A stretch of 7,141 bases of DNA from Actinomycetes bacterium. Its GTDB lineage: Bacteria; Actinomycetota; Actinomycetes; Propionibacteriales; Propionibacteriaceae. The notes beneath the pieces were generated by a model. The model was not told the origin of the DNA. It made no database searches and saw nothing but the letters and a program-made list of their open reading frames with translations. This document shows, in pieces, positions 1 to 4,828 of the stretch. Both the position numbers and the translations under genes were made by a program. The stretch is from the NCBI GenBank assembly GCA_023392635.1, contig JAEVYS010000110.1, positions 1-7,141 of the forward strand, given 5' to 3'. How positions within the stretch are numbered: the stretch's first letter is position 1; each line of letters begins with the position of its first letter.

Positions 1-820
1 GTTCGCGCCCGCAGGCCAGCACGCCCGCGTGCGCCTCGGCCCGGACGGCGTCCACCGGGTAGTCGAGCGGGAGGTGCAGCTGGAGCAGCCGCAGCCGGAC
101 GGCGGCGATCCCCGCGGCGCCGTGGCACCACATCACGGGGTAGGTGACCGGCCCTCCCCCACGGAGGTCGGGCCACCCCCCACTCACCGGGTCGAACCAG
201 GCGGCCTCCCAGCGCAGGCCGCCCGACACCAGGGGCAACGCACGGCCGCCGAGTTCGGGGAAGGCCGCCGTCGCCTCCGCCAGGGCCAGGATGACGCCGC
301 TCACGCCGTGGGCGAGTCCGCACAACGCCTCCCCTTCGCCGCTGTCGGGCCAGCAGCAGCCCTCACCGTCCCAGCGCGCCGCCTCGACGAGGGCGGCGAC
401 GAGGGGTGCGACCTCGGCCAGGGGCGAACCCGTGCGGACCAGCGCCAGCAGGTCGCCGGCCAGCCCGCCGCCGAGGTCGGATCCCCTGCCCGCACGTTCG
501 GGACGCGGCGCCACGCCCGCAGCCAGGCAGACACCGGTCGAGCCTCCCAGCAGTCCCGGTGTCGCCTCGGTCCTCCCCGCCGGTGCCGGACCGCTGTCGC
601 GGGCCAGGGTGCGCAGTGCCCAGGCGATGCCCGCGTTGCCGTCGTAGAGCGATGGCCGAGCCGCGCTCAACGCTGACGGTTCCCCCCTCTGGTCGAGCTC
701 CCAGGTCCCCCAACCGCACTGGTCCGCCTGGGGCACTGCGCACGTTTCGATGGTGTCGAGGCACCGGGTCAGGGCTCCGGCGAGGAGCGGGAACTCACCG
801 GCCACCGGCTGGGCGGTCAT
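1..820 (-). CDS. LanC-like lanthionine cyclase, partial (C-terminus beyond left edge)
   Basis: LanC proteins are zinc enzymes that add Cys thiols to dehydrated Ser/Thr to form (methyl)lanthionine rings. The translation from ATG at 820 gives 273 residues without a stop, so the end of the gene lies outside. LanC signatures are visible: SLYDGNAGIAWAL near residues 52-64, CGLAHGVSG with His171 (the position of the catalytic His of NisC), and WCHGAAGI with Cys232, matching the first zinc ligand. The second zinc motif (Cys-His-Gly) normally follows about 46 residues later, so it would fall a few codons past the window edge. The start overlaps the stop of the HopA1 gene as ATGA, and a GGGGAG ribosome site lies 7 bases upstream (828-833), so it is translationally coupled to that gene. 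Lack of a fused kinase or lyase domain separates it from LanM, LanKC and LanL enzymes. Family is secure; activity cannot be confirmed without the missing end. Confidence 0.88.
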   Translation of the reverse strand, partial: MTAQPVAGEFPLLAGALTRCLDTIETCAVPQADQCGWGTWELDQRGEPSALSAARPSLYDGNAGIAWALRTLARDSGPAPAGRTEATPGLLGGSTGVCLAAGVAPRPERAGRGSDLGGGLAGDLLALVRTGSPLAEVAPLVAALVEAARWDGEGCCWPDSGEGEALCGLAHGVSGVILALAEATAAFPELGGRALPLVSGGLRWEAAWFDPVSGGWPDLRGGGPVTYPVMWCHGAAGIAAVRLRLLQLHLPLDYPVDAVRAEAHAGVLACGRE

Positions 821-1653
821 CGGCCCGCTCCCCGCAGGTGTGGACGGGACGGGTCGAGCCCCGCCGCCAGGAAGGCGTGCTCCACCGCAACCACCGGTTC
901 GGCGGGTTCCGCCGCGAACGCGCCTGCCAGCAGTTCGCAGCGGGTCTGCCCGAAGCTCTTCTCCGTGCCCGGATCCTCCGACCAGGCGATGCCGGGGGCG
1001 AGGGCGGCAGCGAACGGCGGTGGCGTCCCTTCGACCAGGTCACCGATGGCATCCGGCAGCAGCGCGAGGACGGCTTCCCGGTCAGGATCGAGCACGTACA
1101 GCACCGCGGCGTCCGGGCGTGCCAGCATCTCCGGCTGGGCCGCGACCTTGAGCGACCAGCACACCGCTGCCTCGTCCACGGCGTCGGGGAGCCGACGGGC
1201 GAGTTCGACCACACGGTCGGGACGGACGCCGAGGTAGATGCGGGTCACGTCCGGCCGGATCCGGGTGACGTCCCAGCCGCCACCCCAGGTGCGCCACCAG
1301 CCCTCCGCCTCGTAGCCGCCCGCCCGGTCGACGACCACGACCGCGTCGCCCACCCGGGCCGGGCGGCCGGGCCGCGTCGGCACATGGTGGTCGCCGGCCG
1401 AGACCGCTCGCGCGTGCCCGTCCGGGGTGGCGACGACGACCGTCCCGGCCAGCCCGGTCGCGGTGACCCGGCACTCGGGCAGCCAACGGCGGCTGTGCGC
1501 CACCCTCAGCTGCCCCGCCAGGGGCGGCGCCCCCTTTCCCGGCTGCGGAACCGCCACCCCGGGCCGCCCGGCGGCGTACCAGCCGCCGTACAGGTCCGCG
1601 CCCGACCGCCACGCGGCGTGCGCCTCGCGGACCGCTGCTGCCAGGTCAGCCAT
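817..1653 (-). CDS. HopA1-family protein, probable phospho-Ser/Thr lyase partner of the kinase
   Basis: 278 residues. The C-terminal two thirds carry the features I associate with the HopA1 effector family as found in actinomycetes: an aromatic GWWRTWGGGWD stretch (118-128), TRIYLGV (137-143), CWSLKV (165-170), ARPDAAVLYV (178-187) and the distinctive GIAWSEDP...SFGQTRC run (221-239). HopA1-like proteins occur with APH-like kinases in thioamitide and class V lanthipeptide clusters (for example TvaD, LxmY), where the pair is thought to phosphorylate and then eliminate phosphate from Ser/Thr, giving dehydroamino acids. The start ATG at 1653 is chosen because the homologous sequence begins there and GGAGGGAG lies at 1661-1668; the frame stays open upstream to 2061 but that is inside the kinase gene. 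The start overlaps the kinase stop by 8 bases and the end overlaps the LanC start by 4. No signal peptide. The family call is strong; the lyase role is by analogy. Confidence 0.83.
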   Translation of the reverse strand: MADLAAAVREAHAAWRSGADLYGGWYAAGRPGVAVPQPGKGAPPLAGQLRVAHSRRWLPECRVTATGLAGTVVVATPDGHARAVSAGDHHVPTRPGRPARVGDAVVVVDRAGGYEAEGWWRTWGGGWDVTRIRPDVTRIYLGVRPDRVVELARRLPDAVDEAAVCWSLKVAAQPEMLARPDAAVLYVLDPDREAVLALLPDAIGDLVEGTPPPFAAALAPGIAWSEDPGTEKSFGQTRCELLAGAFAAEPAEPVVAVEHAFLAAGLDPSRPHLRGAGR

Positions 1654-2584
1654 GGGCGCGCTCCCTCCAACGCTCCCCGGCTTCGCGGGCTCGTTCCAGC
1701 AGTGCAGACACGCTGCCGTCGGCGTCCGGCGTCCCCCCTCCGACCAGGACGCCGACGGCAAGCTGATAGGCGGCCACGAGAAGACGCACGCACCACAGGG
1801 CCGGATCCGGCTCGGGCGCGGCTCCCCCCGCCTCGCGGTAGGCGGACAGCAGCCGCCGCATCGCGAGCTCGCTCCATTCCGGGGCCGCCTGCTCGGCGAG
1901 GACGCGCGCTCCCGCCAGGTCCCAGGACCGGTTGCCCAGGCCCGCCGACTCCCAGTCGACCAGGTGCGCCCCCTCCGCGTCGACGAGCACGTTGCTGGCA
2001 CTGACGTCACCGTGCGCCCAACCCTCCGGACGCCAGGCGCGCCGCGCGCCCGCGGCGACATCGGACAGGTCCCTGGCGGTGGCGATCACCCGGGTGGGCA
2101 CCTCGTGGTACCTCGCGGTCTCCATGTGGCTCGGAGTGGTCTCGAGCATCGGCCACGGCAGGCCCATCACCGGGGCGCCCGGCGACACGGGGACACGATG
2201 CAGGTCGGCGAGGGTCCGCCCGAGTGCGGCGAAGGCCTCGCTGAGAACCGCGATGTCGCCGACCAGCGACGCCAGGGGACGCCCGGCGACCGGCGCGAGC
2301 CACAGGTCGTCGGCCGTGCCGGTCGCCAGCTCGGCCGGCGCCCCGGCGAAGGCGGAGAGCCGCGCCATGACGGCACGCTCCCTCGCCACGGTGTCCTCCC
2401 CGTTGAGGCGGGCCGCGGGTCCGGTGCCCTTGACGAAGGCCAGCACGCGGCCGTCGTGCGCGAGCCGGAGTACCGGGTTGGATCCCTCGATGCGGGTCAC
2501 GGTGACCGCTCCGGACAGGGCGGCGGAGGCGGAGACCAGACCCGAGCGGACCGCCTGCGCCAGCACCGCGGCAGCCGCGGTCAC
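1646..2584 (-). CDS. APH-like small-molecule/peptide kinase, probable Ser/Thr kinase for dehydration
   Basis: 312 residues with the aminoglycoside-phosphotransferase-like fold. Kinase landmarks are present: Lys52 in AFVK, Glu69 in ARERAVM, the catalytic loop HGDVSASN (191-198; Asp193 base, Asn198 metal ligand) and Asp210 in VDWES, the equivalent of DFG. All key residues are intact, so it should be active. APH-like kinases sit beside HopA1 proteins in class V lanthipeptide and thioamitide clusters (LxmK, TvaC), and the same pair here is followed by a LanC, so the likely substrate is Ser/Thr in the C-terminal blocks of the protease-fusion protein at 2963-4660. The GTG start at 2584 forms a GTGA overlap with the stop of the preceding small gene and has only a weak ribosome site, indicating coupled translation. 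An antibiotic-resistance phosphotransferase is the main alternative, but the neighbours argue against it. Confidence 0.85.
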   Translation of the reverse strand: MTAAAAVLAQAVRSGLVSASAALSGAVTVTRIEGSNPVLRLAHDGRVLAFVKGTGPAARLNGEDTVARERAVMARLSAFAGAPAELATGTADDLWLAPVAGRPLASLVGDIAVLSEAFAALGRTLADLHRVPVSPGAPVMGLPWPMLETTPSHMETARYHEVPTRVIATARDLSDVAAGARRAWRPEGWAHGDVSASNVLVDAEGAHLVDWESAGLGNRSWDLAGARVLAEQAAPEWSELAMRRLLSAYREAGGAAPEPDPALWCVRLLVAAYQLAVGVLVGGGTPDADGSVSALLERAREAGERWRERAHG

Positions 2585-2841
2585 TGCGGGTCGCCCTGCA
2601 GTTCGATGCGCAGCTCGCGCACCTCCACCGGGACCCCCTGGACGGACGCGGGGATCCGCGACCGTGCGTCGGGAGTGGCCAGCGCCGGGTCGAGGTAGAC
2701 GACGATGCCGGGAACCGTCCGGCCGTCCATGACCACCTCGTCGATGTCCACGCCCGTGACCCCCGGCACGGCGAGGAACTCGTCCTCGGTCCGGGCCTTG
2801 ACCGGCCGGATGCGCTCGACGTCCGCTGGGGATAGGGCCAT
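2581..2841 (-). CDS. Stand-alone copy of the protease-fusion N-terminal domain (86 aa)
   Basis: The 86-residue product consists of a single alpha/beta domain that closely resembles residues 9-83 of the large fusion protein. Shared elements in order: IRPVKAR, ED(E)-x-x-A-x-PGV, VDI, a Gly-rich turn, IVVY(V/L)D, IP-x-x-(I/V)-x-GV and a final IELQ. This looks like the small domain found ahead of trypsin-like domains in Nal1-type bacterial proteins. It has no Cys and no core-like tail, so it is not itself an obvious substrate. The start at 2841 has a strong AGGAGG site at 2849-2854; the open frame continues upstream to 3042 without similarity, so the shorter form is preferred. It is the first gene of the enzyme block and its stop overlaps the kinase start (GTGA). 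Possible roles are an adaptor presenting substrate to the enzymes, an inhibitor or folding helper of the protease, or a decoy. The function is unknown; the gene is very likely real. Confidence 0.85.
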   Translation of the reverse strand: MALSPADVERIRPVKARTEDEFLAVPGVTGVDIDEVVMDGRTVPGIVVYLDPALATPDARSRIPASVQGVPVEVRELRIELQGDPQ

Positions 2842-2848
2842 CGGGATT

Positions 2849-2854
2849 CCTCCT
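2849..2854 (-). promoter_or_regulatory. Strong ribosome binding site of the 86-aa gene
   Basis: On the minus strand AGGAGG lies 7 bases before the ATG at 2841. It fixes the start of the small gene and rejects the longer open frame. It is stronger than the sites of the coupled genes downstream. Confidence 0.75.
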
Positions 2855-2903
2855 CGTCCGTTCTTCTCGGGCATCGGAGCAGCCTGGTGCTCCGGTGATA
2901 CAC

Positions 2904-2937
2904 GGGTGCCCCGGCGGCTCTCGGCACCGGGGCACCC
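2904..2937 (-). terminator. Hairpin between the protease-fusion gene and the enzyme genes
   Basis: A perfect 11-base-pair, GC-rich stem (GGGTGCCCCGG paired with CCGGGGCACCC) encloses a 12-base loop. It begins about 25 bases after the stop of the 565-residue gene and ends about 60 bases before the 86-residue gene, all read on the minus strand. There is no T-run, as is usual in actinomycetes. It could end transcription partly, stabilise the upstream message, or separate highly expressed substrate from weakly expressed enzymes. The hairpin is certain; the role is inferred. Confidence 0.65.
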
Positions 2938-2962
2938 GCTGGCCCTCACCAGGTGGTCACGG

Positions 2963-4660
2963 TCACTGCTGGGCGTGACCACCCTGCTGTTCGAGGGCGG
3001 CCAGGTAGCCGGCCCAGAACGACGCGTCCATGCCCTGGCCACCGGCGACGCCCCCCACGTCGCCAGGATTGCAGACCAGGCTCGGGCAGGCGATGCTCGG
3101 GCAGGCCAGCGTCGGGCACAGCCGTGACGGGCAGCCCAGCAGGGTCGGGCAGAACCTGCTCGGGCAGGCGAGTGACGGGCAGTACAGGACGCTCGGGCAC
3201 ACCCGCGACGGGCAGATCGTCAGGCTCGGGCAGACCTGGGACGGGCACACGGCCAGGGACAGGTTGGGGACGAACTGGTCCCCCAGCCCCTGCGCCGGGG
3301 CCGACGCCTCCGAGGCGGCCGCCGCATAGCCTTCCGCATAGCCGGCCGAGTAGACGTCCGCCTCTCCGTAGCCGTAGTCGACCTGCTCACCGCCCTGGAA
3401 GCCCGGCTGCTCCACGGGTCCCTCGACCGGGCCGCCCGGAGGACCTCCGCAGACCGGGCCGGACACCACGCAGATCGGGGTCTTCGTGATCTGGTTGCAG
3501 ACCACCGGCATCGTGGGACAGAACACCTGCTTGGTGACGCAGATGGTGAGCACCGACGGCTTGCAGATGATGGTCTTCGACCAGCAGGTGAACACGGTCT
3601 GCGACGGGCAGATGGTGAGGACGGACGGCTTGCAGATGACGGTGTTGGTGTTCAGCGTGAGCCCACCGGTGAGCAGGGTCACGTCCAGCTCGGAGAGCAC
3701 CGCGTCGATGGGGTTGGCGAACGTGTTGGCCCCGTCGGAGGAGCCGGCGAACAGCAGGCCGACGACATGTCGGTCGTCGGTCATGATCACCGAGCCGGAG
3801 TCGCCGTGGTCGGAGAACCGGGTCGACCTGGTGGTGTCGGTGGCGATGCGCAGCTGGTTCTTGAGCACCTTCGTGCCCACGCCGTCGCCGTAGTCGATGG
3901 ACACGGTGAAGTCGAGCGAGGCGATGGTGCCGTAGGTGAGCTCGGTGGTGCGTCCGCGCTTCCGGACGGCCTGGTTGAGAACGGCCGTCGCGGTACCGGC
4001 GACGTCACCGATGCCCTGCACCTGGGCCTTCCACTGCTTGCCGGAGTCGAGGGTGGTCACCGAGCCGTCGACGTGCTCGCTGATCACCGCGCGTGCGAGA
4101 GTCCCGAACTCGTCGCCGGGCGGGCTCCCGCCGTCCACCCGGCCGGGTTGACACTGGCGGTCGGATGTCGACCAGCCGGTGTCCACGGCGGCCACGTGGA
4201 AGTTCGACAACGCCATCGTTGCTCCGGTGGCGTTGTCCCTGACCAGCGCACCGAGGGTGCCGACCATCACGTAGTTGCCGGCGGTCGGGACCTCAGGCGG
4301 TGTGAGGTAGAACGACCGCGACGGCCCCATCGAGATGCCGCCGACGAGCGTCGGGTACGAGCCGGCGTCGACCTGGGCGGCGACGTCCAGTGGTTCCCGG
4401 CGCGGCGACTGCAGCTCGATCGTCATCTCCTGCACATCGGTCTTCACCCCGTCGATCTCGGCGGGGATGGCACTGCCCTTCCCGAGGCGGCTCGGGGGTT
4501 GCTTCTTGTCGACGTACACGACGATCGACAGCTCACCGGTCGGCTGTCCGCCGGTGACCTTCTCGGCGATGTCCACGGCGTTGACGCCCGGACGCGCGAT
4601 GAGCTCGTCCTCCACCCTGGCCTTCACCGGCCGGATGGCAGCCCGAATCTCGTTGTTCAT
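2963..4660 (-). CDS. Trypsin-like serine protease fused to a C-terminal Cys/Ser/Thr-rich lanthionine-substrate region
   Basis: 565 residues. Residues 9-83 form a small alpha/beta domain shared with the 86-aa neighbour. Residues about 100-330 are a trypsin-like domain of Nal1 type: His155 in LSNFHVAA, Asp198 in HVDGSV (probable), Ser288 in DHGDSGS, then VVGLLFAGS, so the triad looks complete. Residues 340-404 contain 9 Cys with many Ser/Thr. A Gly/Pro/Tyr/Glu/Ala-rich linker (405-467) follows, then a ladder of 12 Cys in Cys-Pro-Ser/Thr units (468-530), and a Gly/Gln-rich tail. Only one further Cys (170) lies outside these blocks. No signal peptide is present. The start at 4660 has AAGGGA 8 bases upstream and matches the paralogue's start. 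The next genes encode a kinase, a HopA1 protein and a LanC, so the Cys blocks are probably dehydrated and cyclised to thioethers. Disulfides or metal binding are alternatives. Protease call firm; substrate role inferred. Confidence 0.87.
   Translation of the reverse strand: MNNEIRAAIRPVKARVEDELIARPGVNAVDIAEKVTGGQPTGELSIVVYVDKKQPPSRLGKGSAIPAEIDGVKTDVQEMTIELQSPRREPLDVAAQVDAGSYPTLVGGISMGPSRSFYLTPPEVPTAGNYVMVGTLGALVRDNATGATMALSNFHVAAVDTGWSTSDRQCQPGRVDGGSPPGDEFGTLARAVISEHVDGSVTTLDSGKQWKAQVQGIGDVAGTATAVLNQAVRKRGRTTELTYGTIASLDFTVSIDYGDGVGTKVLKNQLRIATDTTRSTRFSDHGDSGSVIMTDDRHVVGLLFAGSSDGANTFANPIDAVLSELDVTLLTGGLTLNTNTVICKPSVLTICPSQTVFTCWSKTIICKPSVLTICVTKQVFCPTMPVVCNQITKTPICVVSGPVCGGPPGGPVEGPVEQPGFQGGEQVDYGYGEADVYSAGYAEGYAAAASEASAPAQGLGDQFVPNLSLAVCPSQVCPSLTICPSRVCPSVLYCPSLACPSRFCPTLLGCPSRLCPTLACPSIACPSLVCNPGDVGGVAGGQGMDASFWAGYLAALEQQGGHAQQ
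3071..3259 (-). repeat. Cys-Pro-Ser/Thr ladder, 12 potential lanthionine rings (residues 468-530)
   Basis: Eleven Cys-Pro-Ser/Thr units recur every 5 or 6 residues and the block ends with a twelfth Cys (530). Each Cys has a Ser or Thr 3 or 4 residues before it: 468/472, 474/477, 479/483, 485/488, 490/494, 496/499, 501/504, 506/510, 512/515, 517/520, 522/525, 527/530. Only Thr481 is left over. Ser-x-x-Cys and Ser-x-x-x-Cys are ring sizes known from lanthipeptides. Rings would be joined directly through Pro. Cys is always TGC and Pro always CCG, but Ser alternates between AGC and TCN codons, including rare TCA, so the protein pattern rather than recent DNA copying seems to be kept. Confidence 0.85.
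3449..3637 (-). repeat. First Cys/Thr-rich block with internal 69-bp-offset duplication (residues 342-404)
   Basis: This block holds 9 Cys (343, 351, 359, 366, 374, 381, 388, 397, 404) spaced 7-9 residues apart, each with Ser/Thr within 2-6 residues upstream. The motif ICKPSVLTIC occurs twice, at residues 342-351 and 365-374; the DNA copies at 3608-3637 and 3539-3568 match at 28 of 30 bases, a sign of tandem duplication. It is richer in Ile, Val, Thr and Lys than the second block and less regular, so ring pairing cannot be predicted from sequence. Confidence 0.75.
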
Positions 4661-4728
4661 GGCACGGATCCCTTCCCTCCCCCTGGATGGGGAAGTCCCG
4701 CGAGTGGGAAGCCGTGGTGCGGGACCGT

Positions 4729-4752
4729 GATACCGGCGGCGGCCCTGGTATC
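4729..4752. promoter_or_regulatory. Candidate operator: inverted repeat GATACC-N12-GGTATC
   Basis: Six-base perfect arms sit 12 bases apart in the middle of the divergent region; with one mismatch each arm extends to (G/C)TGATACC. The arrangement suits a dimeric regulator controlling both operons. GTGATAC recurs at 2895-2901, again upstream of a minus-strand start, which supports a regulatory meaning but does not prove it. Confidence 0.4.
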
Positions 4753-4817
4753 AGACGCAGCACGAATGCCTCTATCTGGGAAAAGGCGTGACTTCTACGC
4801 TTGACGTCGTCGGCCCC

Positions 4818-4823
4818 AGGAGG
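4818..4823 (+). promoter_or_regulatory. Strong ribosome binding site of the S8 protease gene
   Basis: AGGAGG lies 5 bases before the GTG at 4829. It decides that GTG is the start codon; no in-frame ATG with a comparable site is near. Confidence 0.8.
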
Positions 4824-4828
4824 TTCCC

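Larger units (their letters stand above)
4661..4828. promoter_or_regulatory. Divergent promoter/operator region between the two operons
   Basis: The 168 bases separate the starts of the two divergent operons and must hold both promoters. Three consecutive inverted repeats are visible: CTTCCC/GGGAAG (4672-4677 and 4690-4695), GTCCCGC/GCGGGAC (4695-4701 and 4719-4725) and GATACC/GGTATC (4729-4734 and 4747-4752). The first includes part of the ribosome site of the fusion gene. A GGGAAAA run (4778-4784) followed by CGTC (4805-4808) vaguely recalls an ECF promoter for the plus-strand operon, but the spacing is long. I cannot place transcription starts with confidence. Confidence 0.6.

Noticed and set aside
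406..2004. Long plus-strand open frame (532 codons) across the HopA1 and kinase genes
   Set aside because: Composition is Arg/Pro-rich with no recognisable domain, and the opposite strand encodes clear HopA1 and kinase motifs in coupled genes.
1646..2584. APH-like protein as an antibiotic-resistance gene
   Set aside because: It is translationally coupled between the small domain gene and the HopA1 and LanC genes, which fits substrate phosphorylation far better.
3060..3250. Regular short repeats around CGGGCA, at first sight CRISPR-like
   Set aside because: The spacing is only 15-18 bases and the period is a multiple of three; the pattern is explained by the Cys-Pro-Ser/Thr codons of the fusion protein.
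3071..3637. Cys blocks as zinc ribbons or iron-sulfur binding sites
   Set aside because: The spacing lacks the paired Cys-x2-Cys arrangement of these sites, and Cys is tied to Ser/Thr beside lanthionine-forming enzymes. Disulfide or metal roles are not fully excluded.
3767..4804. Plus-strand open frame (345 codons) opposite the trypsin-like domain
   Set aside because: No family features and no ribosome site; the minus strand encodes the protease triad.
4801..4806. TTGACG as a -35 box for the S8 operon
   Set aside because: A matching -10 would fall on the ribosome site and start codon, and no TANNNT-like element is there.
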